Positions 9,355 through 17,394 are shown, counted from the first letter of the stretch. The stretch is DNA of 24,245 nucleotides from Patescibacteria group bacterium (GCA_030917665.1 JAUPUH010000062.1:1-24245), one strand, 5' to 3'. Made by a program: numbers and translations. The notes: generated from the letters alone by a model not told the origin.

Positions 9355-9395
9355 AATAGAAAACGGCCACACAAAGAACTTTAATAAGTTTATCA
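9355..9395 (-). promoter_or_regulatory. Promoter and conserved 5' leader element of surface protein B
   Basis: Extended -10 (TGATAAACT, 9395-9387), then 6 nt, then the 26-nt element (9380-9355) shared with gene A. The leader to the ATG at 9310 is about 70 nt of AT-rich sequence without a Shine-Dalgarno motif. Sequence upstream of the -10 is also partly conserved between the two copies. Confidence 0.55.
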
Positions 9396-9437
9396 TGCAC
9401 TCAAAGTCATTAATACATAAAGTGGGGATAAGAACAT

Positions 9438-9480
9438 AAGAAAACAGCTCTCGGTTTTATTTTCCGAAAGCTGTTTTCTT
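9438..9480 (-). terminator. Rho-independent terminator of the small gene 9493-9631
   Basis: Inverted repeat with arms 9438-9454 and 9464-9480, one internal mismatch and a 9-nt AT-rich loop. On the minus strand the hairpin ends in GCTGTTTTCTTATG. It lies 12 nt past the stop of the small gene and before the promoter of surface protein B, so it insulates the two units. Confidence 0.75.
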
Positions 9481-9492
9481 CTCCTGTGAGCA

Positions 9493-9631
9493 TTACTGCT
9501 GTGGAGCAGGTGCCGCTGGGGCTGGATTCTCTGCTGGTGGCTTGTGTGCCATATGCATTATGCTCAGGTTGATTAGCTCCTGTGCGAGATTAATTGTAAT
9601 CCCCTTTCAAGTCAGACCAGTTTTCAGTCAT
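9493..9631 (-). CDS. Small Pro/Ala-tailed protein, apparently frameshifted (about 45 aa if repaired)
   Basis: ATG at 9631 is preceded by GGAG 10 nt upstream, an unusually clear Shine-Dalgarno sequence for this window. The first frame reads MTENWSDLKGDYN and then hits TAA at 9592-9590. The +1 frame carries on as NLAQELINLSIMHMAHKPP, then a tail rich in Pro and Ala ending in PAPQQ, and stops at 9495-9493. Removing one base (for example one G of the GGGG at 9604-9601) joins both into a single protein of about 45 aa. A good promoter lies upstream (9741-9713) and a terminator directly downstream, so this is a real transcription unit. The family is not recognised. Options are a recent pseudogene, an assembly indel, recoding, an internal start at ATG 9556 or 9550, or a small RNA. 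Confidence 0.5.
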
Positions 9632-9712
9632 TAAGTTGACACTCCGTCAAAAGCTTGGGTGAGAAGATGAGGAATGATGGTACTCCCACGACATGGTGTA
9701 ATTTGTTGCAAA

Positions 9713-9741
9713 ATTAGAAAACATTTTAGTGTTTTTGGCAA
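9713..9741 (-). promoter_or_regulatory. Promoter of the small gene 9493-9631
   Basis: TTGCCA (9741-9736), 17-nt spacer, TCTAAT (9718-9713): five of six consensus positions in each box. The predicted start is near 9706, leaving a leader of about 75 nt. It is back to back with the gpmI promoter. Confidence 0.6.
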
Positions 9742-9747
9742 AAATTT

Positions 9748-9776
9748 TTGGAGTTTTTGACCGAATACAGTAGAAT
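9748..9776 (+). promoter_or_regulatory. gpmI promoter, leaderless or nearly so
   Basis: TTGGAG (9748-9753), 17-nt spacer, TAGAAT (9771-9776). The ATG at 9785 is only 8 nt past the -10, so transcription should begin at or within about 2 nt of the start codon. No Shine-Dalgarno sequence is present. Confidence 0.55.
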
Positions 9777-9784
9777 AAAGACCT

Positions 9785-11287
9785 ATGAAAAAACCTGTAA
9801 TGCTTATCGTGCTCGACGGCTGGGGTCATCGCGAAGATATAAAGGACAATGCCATACGACAGTCAAAAACCCCATATTTCAACGCACTTTGGGATAAATA
9901 TCCTCATTCCCTTTTGAAAGCCTCTGGAAATGCTGTAGGTTTGCCTGAGGGTCAAATGGGAAATAGCGAAGTCGGACATACTACTATAGGTGCTGGAAAA
10001 CCTGTGGATACTGACCTTGTTCGAATCGATAAAGCAATTGCAGAAGGTGCTCTCCACACTAACCCCGCCTTCGTAGCCCTTTTTGACCATATTAAAAAGA
10101 ATGACTCTACGCTCCATGTGCAAGGTCTCGTCAGTATTGGAGGGGTCCATAGCCATCAGAACCACCTTTTTGCCTTCCTGCGGGAAGCAAAGGCTCAGGG
10201 AATGAAAAAAATCGCTATTCACGTCTTCACTGATGGTCGAGACACGCCTCCACAGAGCGCCTCGAAATATATGAAAGAACTCGAGGCTCTTATTGAAGAA
10301 CTCGGTCCTGAATTCTTCATCGCAACCATCTCTGGACGATACTATGCTATGGATCGAGATAATAACTGGGACCGACTCGCAAAAGCAGAACAGGCCATGT
10401 TTGATTGCAAAGGAAATGTCTGCGAAATCAAGCCTTCAGCTTACCTTGAGGAACAATACAAGCTCGGGAAGACCGACGAGCTCCTCGAGCCAACTGTTTG
10501 TGCCACACTTCAGGGTAATGGATGTGCCCTTGAAAAAAACGACGGCGTCTTTTTCTTCAACTTCCGTGCTGATCGGGCTCGAATGCTTACCCAGAAACTC
10601 ATCGAAAAGCAAAAAGCTGACAATATCTATGTCGTTACTCTTACCGAATACTGTATCGACTATATCTGCCACGTCGCCTTCCCTCCTTCAAATATCGAAG
10701 TAACTCTCGGAGAGGAAGTCTCTCGAGTCGGGCTCAAGCAAAGTCACATTGCTGAGACCGAAAAGTTTGCCCATGCCACCTATTTCCTCAATGGCGGACG
10801 TGAGAAGCCGTACGATGGCGAGGTTGATATAATGCTTCCAAGCAGAAAGGACGTAAAAACCCATGATGAAGCACCGGAAATGCGCGCAGAAGGTATTGCC
10901 GACAAGGCAATTGAAGAAATCGAAAAAGGAATCGACTTTATTTTCATAAACTTCGCAAACCCCGACATGGTCGGACATACCGCGAATGTTCCAGCTATCA
11001 TAAAAGCTGTCGAAATAGTCGATACACAGCTCAGCCGAGTCATCACAGCTCTTGAAAAGAAAGGAGGTGTCGCTTTCATCACTGCTGACCATGGAAATGC
11101 AGAGCTCAACATTGATCAAACTACAGGAACAAAGCATACGGCTCATACGATTAATCCTGTCCCCGCTATCCTTACAGACACTTCACACACACTCAGAGAT
11201 GGTGGTCTGGCTGATATCGCACCCACAATTCTTGCCCTCCTCGACATCGAAACACCAGCAAAAATGACTGGAAAGAAACTTATCTAG
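9785..11287 (+). CDS. gpmI: 2,3-bisphosphoglycerate-independent phosphoglycerate mutase
   Basis: 500 aa, full length for the family. It interconverts 3- and 2-phosphoglycerate in glycolysis through a phosphoserine intermediate held by a two-Mn2+ alkaline-phosphatase-type core. Visible motifs: the N-terminal metal site MLIVLDGWG with Asp11; the catalytic Ser61 in GNSEVGH; substrate-loop motifs TDGRDTPP, SGRYYAMDRDNNWDR and FNFRADRAR; and C-terminal metal ligands in FANPDMVGHTAN, ITADHGNAE and KHTAHT. The start is fixed by the -10 box 8 nt upstream. Arg codons are mostly CGA (9 of 17; only 2 AGA). It is transcribed convergently with the DedA-PAP2 gene, and the two stop codons overlap with no terminator between them. 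Confidence 0.98.
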   Translation: MKKPVMLIVLDGWGHREDIKDNAIRQSKTPYFNALWDKYPHSLLKASGNAVGLPEGQMGNSEVGHTTIGAGKPVDTDLVRIDKAIAEGALHTNPAFVALFDHIKKNDSTLHVQGLVSIGGVHSHQNHLFAFLREAKAQGMKKIAIHVFTDGRDTPPQSASKYMKELEALIEELGPEFFIATISGRYYAMDRDNNWDRLAKAEQAMFDCKGNVCEIKPSAYLEEQYKLGKTDELLEPTVCATLQGNGCALEKNDGVFFFNFRADRARMLTQKLIEKQKADNIYVVTLTEYCIDYICHVAFPPSNIEVTLGEEVSRVGLKQSHIAETEKFAHATYFLNGGREKPYDGEVDIMLPSRKDVKTHDEAPEMRAEGIADKAIEEIEKGIDFIFINFANPDMVGHTANVPAIIKAVEIVDTQLSRVITALEKKGGVAFITADHGNAELNIDQTTGTKHTAHTINPVPAILTDTSHTLRDGGLADIAPTILALLDIETPAKMTGKKLI

Positions 11288-12558
11288 CCCCTTTTAACTT
11301 CCCTTACCTTCGTTATAAAAAGCCCTACATACCTCACTGAAAGTATCATAAGCGTTGTCCAAAAGACGCCAAAGCCAATGCCTGCAACTACGTCTGAAAA
11401 CCAGTGAACACCAAGATAGATCCTACTAAAGCCAACAAGTAGAGCGAGGGCCACACAACCAACTACAAATAGTTCCCTCCAAACGGTGGATTGTATTTTT
11501 CGTGCAAAGATATAGATGACAAGCGTAAAGAAAATCGCAGCAGCAACAGCATGTCCACTTGGGAAGCTGTAGCCTGTCTCGACAATGAAAGCTGTTTCTG
11601 GACGAGCCCGTACGAAGAGTGCCTTCATGATTCCATTCAGAACAAATCCTCCTCCAACCGAAGTAAGCGTAATGACCCCATATCTCCAAGATTTTTTATA
11701 AAGGAAATAAATTGTCGCCATGATTCCAGCGCCAGCTATCATTTCTGGGCTGAAAATATTCGTAATAATATTCATGAATGTCAGCCAAGCGGCCGTCACG
11801 TGCGTCGAAAAGAAGAAATTGATCCAGACATCAAGATCAGCCATAAAGGCGTTGTCACTTAAGGCATCCTGCACTGTCTTGAAAAAGAGAAAAAGTCCCG
11901 CCAAGTTGGCAATAAGCGTAATGAGCTCGTATTTCGCAAAGATATGGAACTGTTTGTTGATAAATCGATATGCCATAACTATAAGAATAGCAAGAATTAT
12001 GCCAATGACAATGAACTTACCCAAAAGACCAGCAACCGTATGGTAGCTTGCGCCGAATATATAGCCGACTCCAAGTGAAAGTGAAGTCCAAATCAAGACG
12101 CCGATAAGGTCGAGCGGAAGGAACTTTTTGAACGGAATTCCGCTTGCTCCAACTATAAATGGCGCCAAAGGCCTTGTTACTGGGCTAAACCTGCCAAGAA
12201 TAGTCGTCTTCCCTGCATGCTTGTTAATGAGACCTCTCACCTTTTCAATCTTTTCATCGGTAATGAAAAAATACTTTCCGAATTTACTCAAAAGCATAAA
12301 TCCAAACCTTTTTCCACAATAGTAAGCGATGCAATCCCCTCCCAAGGCACCAAGAACGATGAGTGGAACAATGATGTAGATGTTGAGAACTCCAAGCTTT
12401 GCCAAGAAGCCGGAAAGGATGACGATGGTGTGTCCTGGGACGAATTGGCCTAGTGCTGGAACACCTTCAAGGATAGTGACAAGAAAAAGGGCTATGTATC
12501 CCCCGTGCTCGATGATGGCTTCGATGTGGGAGATGATGGGGGCAAGGAGAGAGTGCAT
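11284..12558 (-). CDS. DedA-family / PAP2 phosphatase fusion membrane protein
   Basis: 424 aa, multi-pass. Residues 1 to about 200 form a DedA (VTT/SNARE-associated) domain with FVPGHTIVILSG, GGDCIAYYCGKRFG and the GRFSPVTRPLAPFIVGASG signature. Residues about 210-420 form a PAP2 lipid-phosphatase domain with all three phosphatase motifs: K(x6)RP in KALFVRARP (about 311-319), PSGH (about 333-336) and SRIYLGVHWFSD (about 375-386). DedA proteins are linked to lipid-carrier flipping and PAP2 enzymes to undecaprenyl-pyrophosphate or phosphatidate dephosphorylation. The fusion would join flipping and dephosphorylation of the glycan carrier (inference). The start follows an extended -10 and has no Shine-Dalgarno sequence. 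Its stop shares CTAG with gpmI. Confidence 0.93.
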   Translation of the reverse strand: MHSLLAPIISHIEAIIEHGGYIALFLVTILEGVPALGQFVPGHTIVILSGFLAKLGVLNIYIIVPLIVLGALGGDCIAYYCGKRFGFMLLSKFGKYFFITDEKIEKVRGLINKHAGKTTILGRFSPVTRPLAPFIVGASGIPFKKFLPLDLIGVLIWTSLSLGVGYIFGASYHTVAGLLGKFIVIGIILAILIVMAYRFINKQFHIFAKYELITLIANLAGLFLFFKTVQDALSDNAFMADLDVWINFFFSTHVTAAWLTFMNIITNIFSPEMIAGAGIMATIYFLYKKSWRYGVITLTSVGGGFVLNGIMKALFVRARPETAFIVETGYSFPSGHAVAAAIFFTLVIYIFARKIQSTVWRELFVVGCVALALLVGFSRIYLGVHWFSDVVAGIGFGVFWTTLMILSVRYVGLFITKVREVKRG

Positions 12559-12577
12559 GGGGGTGGCGTTGTGGGTG

Positions 12578-12586
12578 ATTATACCA
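12578..12586 (-). promoter_or_regulatory. Extended -10 promoter of the DedA-PAP2 gene
   Basis: Perfect TGGTATAAT on the minus strand (12586-12578), 19 nt before the ATG at 12558, giving a predicted leader of about 12 nt. No convincing -35, which is typical of extended -10 promoters. It is divergent from the response-regulator promoter 70 bp away. Confidence 0.65.
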
Positions 12587-12655
12587 TAGAGGGGATGAAG
12601 TTTTGATGAAGAAAATGAGAGGGTTTTACACAGTGTTAGGATATAAATTCAGTTA

Positions 12656-12661
12656 TATAAT
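12656..12661 (+). promoter_or_regulatory. -10 box of the response-regulator gene, leaderless
   Basis: Perfect TATAAT ending 6 nt before ATG 12668, so the predicted start site coincides with the A of ATG. This favours the ATG at 12668 over the TTG at 12665. The -35 is poor (GTGTTA at 17-nt spacing). Confidence 0.5.
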
Positions 12662-12667
12662 ATTTTG

Positions 12668-13345
12668 ATGAAAATTTTATTAATTGAAGACGATGTAAAT
12701 GTTATCGACTTTCTGTTAACTAATCTTAAAGCAGAATCCTTTACGGTAGATGTAGCATATGACGGCTCGCAAGGGTCGTTTATGGCGAGAACCAATCCTT
12801 ATGATGTAATAATAATTGATTATTCTCTACCTATCAAAAACGGGATTACGGTATGTCAAGAAATAAGATCAGCAGAGATTGTAACACCAATAATCTTCCT
12901 TACGATTTATTCAGATTTAAAGAAAAAAATTATAGCCCTTGATACTGGTGCTGATGATTATATTACAAAACCATTCTCATTTGATGAGTTGAAAGCTAGA
13001 ATATATGCAATTAGAAGGCGACCACATAAAATTGAAAGTCCGATTTTTACAGCAGGTGATATTATACTTGATACACGAAAACAGTCGGTGCACAGAAACT
13101 CAATCCCGCTTAATTTAACGAGAAAAGAATATAATTTACTGGAATACCTTATTAGAAATAAGAACACAGTTGTATCGCGAGGAATGATTATGGAGCATGT
13201 ATGGAATGCGGAAAGTGATCCACTTTCAAATACAGTAGAGGCACACATTCTTAATCTAAGGAAGAAAATTAGAGACGAAATTAATAATAAAAACGATGGA
13301 TTTATTAAAAACATACCTGGACGCGGTTATATAATTAATGTCTAG
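12668..13345 (+). CDS. OmpR/PhoB-family DNA-binding response regulator
   Basis: 225 aa. The N-terminal receiver domain (1-118) has the acidic pair Asp8/Asp9, phospho-acceptor Asp51 (IIIDYSLP), switch Thr79 and Lys101 (ITKPFSF). The C-terminal winged helix (about 125-225) has the typical LTRKEYNLLEYL, SRGMIMEHVW and GRGYIINV segments. It should be phosphorylated by the histidine kinase that starts 126 bp downstream on the same strand, and then bind DNA. The target genes are unknown. The start at 12668 is chosen from the -10 placement. Codon use differs from its neighbours: 10 of 14 Arg codons are AGA or AGG, against 2 of 17 in gpmI, and the DNA is AT-rich, which suggests acquisition. Confidence 0.95.
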   Translation: MKILLIEDDVNVIDFLLTNLKAESFTVDVAYDGSQGSFMARTNPYDVIIIDYSLPIKNGITVCQEIRSAEIVTPIIFLTIYSDLKKKIIALDTGADDYITKPFSFDELKARIYAIRRRPHKIESPIFTAGDIILDTRKQSVHRNSIPLNLTRKEYNLLEYLIRNKNTVVSRGMIMEHVWNAESDPLSNTVEAHILNLRKKIRDEINNKNDGFIKNIPGRGYIINV

Positions 13346-13396
13346 AATATAATTCATGAAAATTTCACAACAATTTTAATTCTTTTTAATTGCAAT

Positions 13397-13426
13397 TTGA
13401 TAAAGTCTAAGAGTCGAAAATATTAT
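13397..13426 (+). promoter_or_regulatory. Candidate promoter of histidine kinase 1
   Basis: TTGATA (13397-13402), 18-nt spacer, TATTAT (13421-13426). It would give a leader of about 40 nt. The surrounding 126 bp is very AT-rich, so chance matches are likely. Confidence 0.35.
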
Positions 13427-13471
13427 TAATAATAAATATGATTACATGGAAACATAAAACAACGATAATGT

Positions 13472-14857
13472 ATGAAATATAATATAAGCAGACTATATCA
13501 ACCAAAATCTAGAGATGAGGATACCAGAAGGCGCGAGTATATACTCAATATAATTCTTTGTATATCCATACCAATATTAGTATTATGTGACTTGGTAATA
13601 CTAGTTAACTCAGTCACAAAAGCTGATAATTACAATGGTGTAGATTTTATCATCTTTACAAGTATTGTATTGATGTATTGTTTCCTACTTATTCTATCTA
13701 AAAAGGGTTATATAAGGACCGCCTCTTACATTTTAATAATTTCATACTGGGTGGGGGCACTTCATTGCGGGTACCAATGGGGTGCCAGCCTCCCTGCAAC
13801 AATTATATTATTCATATTTGTTATCTTCATATCATCAATACTAATTAATTCGAAGTTTGGAATTATGGTTACACTTATTAGCATAGCCACTTTCATAATA
13901 CTTGGGGTTCATGAATACAATAATCCTGAAATTCTATCCTGGAGAATGGATACGATTAATAATACTGATTTGTTCGTTTACTCGTTATTCCTAATTTTAA
14001 TTGCCTCACTATCGTTACTTTCAAACCGCGAAATTGAAAAATCATTAGAGAGGGCTCGTAAATCTGAAAAAGAACTTAGGGTTGAAAAAGATTATTTAGA
14101 AACAAGAGTTATTGACCGGACAAAAGAATTGAAAGAATCTCAGTTTGCACGAATGAACGAGCTAGAAAAGTTTGCAGAGTTTGGAAGACTTTCTAAGGGC
14201 TTATTTCACGATCTTTTATCACCTCTAACTGCCATGGTTCTTCATATGGAAAAAATAAAAGTGGCGCCACCAGAAGAAATACAACAGTCCTATGCATCTC
14301 TAGATAAGGTCATCGAGGTATCAAAAAGAATGAACGAAAATATTGAAAGGATGCGGTATTCAATGAAAAACAGCTTACCTGAAAGAAGCTGTAACATAAA
14401 AGAAGAAATTTCAAGTTGCATCGATACCTTAAAATTCAAAGCCAGAGAAGAAAATGTTGGTATAAATTTTGAAATTAATGAGGAATATATATGGTACGGT
14501 GACCCTATTAAATTACATCAAATATTTTTGAATATTATTTCAAATGCACTAGATTCTTTTTTATCAACGAAAAATTACAATAGAATTGTCAATATTAGCA
14601 CGAAAGGTATAGCTAAATATTGTGAAATAGAAATTAAAGATAATGGTATTGGAATGAGCGAGGAAACTATTAAAAATATTTTTGATCCTTTTTTCACAAC
14701 CAAAACTCCAGAAAACGGTACCGGGATAGGACTAACGACTGTGCAAAGAATATTAAAAGAAATCAATGGACACATAAGGGTTGAAAGTGAGGAACATATT
14801 GGAACTATATTTACTATACTTATCCCATGCATGCATGACACTTCTCAGATTTCCTAA
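13472..14857 (+). CDS. Multi-pass membrane sensor histidine kinase (HK1)
   Basis: 461 aa. About six transmembrane helices between residues 24 and 184 form an unrecognised sensor. A coiled-coil linker follows (about 186-235), then the dimerisation domain with His246 in FHDLLSPLTAM. The ATPase domain has the N box NIISNALDS (354-362), G1 KDNGIGM (389-395), F box FDPFFTTK and G2 NGTGIGLTTVQRI. The NtrB-like G boxes and FHD H-box resemble ATPase domains of the HWE/NtrB-type group. It is paired with the regulator just upstream and shares that gene's AT-rich, AGA/ATA-rich codon use. The signal is unknown: the sensor has almost no extracytoplasmic loop, which suits sensing within the membrane. It is convergent with secA. 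Confidence 0.93.
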   Translation: MKYNISRLYQPKSRDEDTRRREYILNIILCISIPILVLCDLVILVNSVTKADNYNGVDFIIFTSIVLMYCFLLILSKKGYIRTASYILIISYWVGALHCGYQWGASLPATIILFIFVIFISSILINSKFGIMVTLISIATFIILGVHEYNNPEILSWRMDTINNTDLFVYSLFLILIASLSLLSNREIEKSLERARKSEKELRVEKDYLETRVIDRTKELKESQFARMNELEKFAEFGRLSKGLFHDLLSPLTAMVLHMEKIKVAPPEEIQQSYASLDKVIEVSKRMNENIERMRYSMKNSLPERSCNIKEEISSCIDTLKFKAREENVGINFEINEEYIWYGDPIKLHQIFLNIISNALDSFLSTKNYNRIVNISTKGIAKYCEIEIKDNGIGMSEETIKNIFDPFFTTKTPENGTGIGLTTVQRILKEINGHIRVESEEHIGTIFTILIPCMHDTSQIS

Positions 14858-14879
14858 GAATTTATTTAAATCAATTCTT
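14856..14879. terminator. Weak AT-rich hairpin between HK1 and secA
   Basis: Inverted repeat AAGAATT / AATTCTT (14856-14862 and 14873-14879) with a 10-nt loop, followed by TTTAAAA. It overlaps the HK1 stop codon and lies 9 nt from the secA stop. The stem is all A/T except one G-C pair, so it is a doubtful terminator for either strand. Confidence 0.3.
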
Positions 14880-14887
14880 TTAAAACT

Positions 14888-17362
14888 CTAAACCCCATGA
14901 CACTTCTTATACTTCTTCCCTGACCCACAAGGACACGGATCATTTCGTCCTACCTCTGGCTTCTTTGCTGTCGCAGCTGGAGCCGCTTTGTCCCCATCTC
15001 CTGACCCTATCGTCTGCGCCTGTTCGTGTACTTCCTTGAGCTCCACTGTCTCCTGATTCACAACCCCTGCCGCTATATGAGGAAGAAGATCAAGTATCTT
15101 TCCATTGATTGCCGCCTGCATTTCTTTGAAGAGTCGTAGTCCCTCTTTCTTGTATTCAACAAGAGGATCTCGCTGTCCGTATGCACGAAGGTTCACGCTT
15201 GATCGCGTATAATCCATGATTTCAAGGTGCTCAACCCAGTACATATCGATGGTCTGAAGCATGAGCTGTCGAGCGACAGTCAAAAATCTATCTCTACCGA
15301 TCTGGGCAATCTTGTCATCCATGATCTTCTTCATGTCTGCATTATCAGCAACAACTTCTAGAATCTTTTCCTCAACCTGATCAGGTGTTCCGAGAAGAAT
15401 CTTTCGTCGTCGCTCATAGACCGTCTTTCGCTGATGGTTCAAAATATCGTCATATTCAAGAACATGCTTTCGAGAATCAAAGTTGAATCCTTCAATTTTC
15501 GTCTGTGCATTCTCGAGAGATCGTGTAATGATACTGTTTTCAATAGCTTCATCTTCAGCAACACCAAGTTTACCCATCAGTTTCTTGATAGTATCAGAAG
15601 CAAAGATTCGCATAAGAGAATCTTCAAGAGAAACAAAGAATTGCGTAGCACCAGGATCCCCTTGTCGTCCGGATCGTCCTCGAAGCTGATTGTCGATGCG
15701 TCGTGCCTCGTGTCGCTCTGTTCCAAGAACAAAAAGTCCGCCGATAGACTTCACCTGTTCATAAAGATCAGATGATCCAGGATTTCCTCCGAGTCGAATA
15801 TCCACCCCTCGTCCTGCCATGTTTGTTGCGATAGTAACCGCACCCTTCTTTCCTGCCTGTGCAACGATTTCTCCTTCTCGTTCATGGTTCTTCGCATTCA
15901 AAATCTCATGTTGAACCCCTTCTGCTTTCAAGAATTCAGAGAGTACTTCGTTCTTTTCAATAGAAACAGTACCAATAAGTACCGGCTGTCCTGTTTTGTT
16001 AAGCTCCTTCACCTTTCGAGCAATAGCTTTGAACTTTCCGATTTCGGTCTGGAAAATAAGGTCATTGTGATCGACTCGCTGAGCATCCTTGTTTGTCGGA
16101 ACAGTAACCACTTCAAGACCGTACACCTTATAGAACTCTTCGCTTGAAGTAGAAGCAGTACCAGTCATACCAGAAAGCTTCTTGTAGAGTCGGAAATAGT
16201 TCTGAAACGTAATGGAAGCGAATGTTCGTGATTCCTTTTGAACAGAAACGCCTTCCTTCGCTTCGATAGCTTGATGAAGTCCATCTGACCATCGTCGTCC
16301 TGGCTGAAGTCGTCCTGTGAATGTATCAACGATAACAATAGAATTTTCCTTGATGACGTATTCAGTATTCACATTGAAAAGCGCCTTTGCTTTTACTGCA
16401 GTCTCGAGATGATGGACGTATTTGATTCCCTTTTCAGTATAAATATTCTCGACGCCGAGCTTCTTCTCTGCTTTCTCGATTCCTTGAGGAGTCATGGCAA
16501 TGCTTCGCTGCTTTTCATCGACGGTATAGTCTTCATCTTTCACGAAATCCTTCGCCATCTGAGCAAAAACCTGGTAAAGATTTTCAGAATCAGTCGTCGG
16601 AGCAGAAATAATCAAAGGCGTTCGAGCCTCATCAATCAAGATAGAGTCGATCTCATCCACGACTGCATAGTTGAATTCTCTTTGTCGCAATTTTGATGAT
16701 TCGTATTCAAGATTATCTCGAAGATAATCAAAACCGAACTCATTATTTGTTCCGTAAGTGATATCTGCAGCATATGCTTCATGTCGGCTCACTGGTCGGA
16801 GGAATTCATGAACAACTTTGAAAGACCCGAGATCATCTCGTTCTTTATCAAGTTCAGTATGTGCAGGATCATACACAAAAGATGCTTCGTGATTGATGAC
16901 TCCAGTCGAGAGACCAAGGAAATTGTAAATCTGACCCATCCAGACTGCGTCTCGTCGTGAAAGATAATCATTCACTGTAACGACATGGACTCCCTTTCCA
17001 GTTAAGCCATTGAGATAAGCAGGTAGTGTCGCAACAAGCGTCTTTCCTTCTCCGGTTCGCATCTCAGCAATACTTCCACTATTGAGAATAGCTCCTCCGA
17101 TGAGCTGTACATCGAAATGTCGCTGCTTAAGTACGCGCTTAGATGCTTCACGCACGACAGCGAAAGCCTCAGGAAGAAGTTGTTCGAGTGTCTCACCTTT
17201 TTCCAATCGAGCCTTAAATTCAGGCGTTTTAGCCTTCAGATGTTCATCAGAAAGTGCTGAAATAGCAGGCTCAAAAGCATTGACTAGACCTACGATAGGC
17301 TGGTATTTCTTGAGCAGTTTCTTGTTCGGATCACCGAAAATATGCTGTAATTTGAATGCCAT
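14888..17362 (-). CDS. secA: Protein translocase ATPase subunit SecA
   Basis: 824 aa, close to family length. SecA is the motor that pushes preproteins through SecYEG. Visible: Walker A MRTGEGKTL with Lys107; Walker B/DEAD region VVDEIDSILIDEARTPLI (from about 230); the preprotein-crosslinking region; second helicase-half motifs TNMAGRGVDI and QLRGRSGRQGDPG; helical scaffold and wing; and an acidic/Ala-rich linker leading to the C-terminal zinc finger CPCGSGKKYKKCH, which in other bacteria binds SecB or ribosomes. It starts at ATG 17362, 11 nt past an extended -10 with no Shine-Dalgarno sequence. It would export the large envelope proteins of this window if they use the Sec path. Arg codons are dominated by CGA, as in gpmI. 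Confidence 0.98.
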   Translation of the reverse strand: MAFKLQHIFGDPNKKLLKKYQPIVGLVNAFEPAISALSDEHLKAKTPEFKARLEKGETLEQLLPEAFAVVREASKRVLKQRHFDVQLIGGAILNSGSIAEMRTGEGKTLVATLPAYLNGLTGKGVHVVTVNDYLSRRDAVWMGQIYNFLGLSTGVINHEASFVYDPAHTELDKERDDLGSFKVVHEFLRPVSRHEAYAADITYGTNNEFGFDYLRDNLEYESSKLRQREFNYAVVDEIDSILIDEARTPLIISAPTTDSENLYQVFAQMAKDFVKDEDYTVDEKQRSIAMTPQGIEKAEKKLGVENIYTEKGIKYVHHLETAVKAKALFNVNTEYVIKENSIVIVDTFTGRLQPGRRWSDGLHQAIEAKEGVSVQKESRTFASITFQNYFRLYKKLSGMTGTASTSSEEFYKVYGLEVVTVPTNKDAQRVDHNDLIFQTEIGKFKAIARKVKELNKTGQPVLIGTVSIEKNEVLSEFLKAEGVQHEILNAKNHEREGEIVAQAGKKGAVTIATNMAGRGVDIRLGGNPGSSDLYEQVKSIGGLFVLGTERHEARRIDNQLRGRSGRQGDPGATQFFVSLEDSLMRIFASDTIKKLMGKLGVAEDEAIENSIITRSLENAQTKIEGFNFDSRKHVLEYDDILNHQRKTVYERRRKILLGTPDQVEEKILEVVADNADMKKIMDDKIAQIGRDRFLTVARQLMLQTIDMYWVEHLEIMDYTRSSVNLRAYGQRDPLVEYKKEGLRLFKEMQAAINGKILDLLPHIAAGVVNQETVELKEVHEQAQTIGSGDGDKAAPAATAKKPEVGRNDPCPCGSGKKYKKCHGV

Positions 17363-17373
17363 AAGTACAGGCC

Positions 17374-17382
17374 ACTATAGCA
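17374..17382 (-). promoter_or_regulatory. Extended -10 promoter of secA
   Basis: TGCTATAGT on the minus strand (17382-17374), 11 nt before the secA ATG, so the leader is about 5 nt or absent. The promoter begins 13 nt past the terminator hairpin of the gene upstream. Confidence 0.6.
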
Positions 17383-17394
17383 TATTGAGACATA

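Noticed and set aside
9647..9829. 60-codon minus-strand frame across the gpmI start
   Set aside because: It covers two divergent promoters and the 5' end of gpmI antisense, with no ribosome-binding site or terminator of its own.
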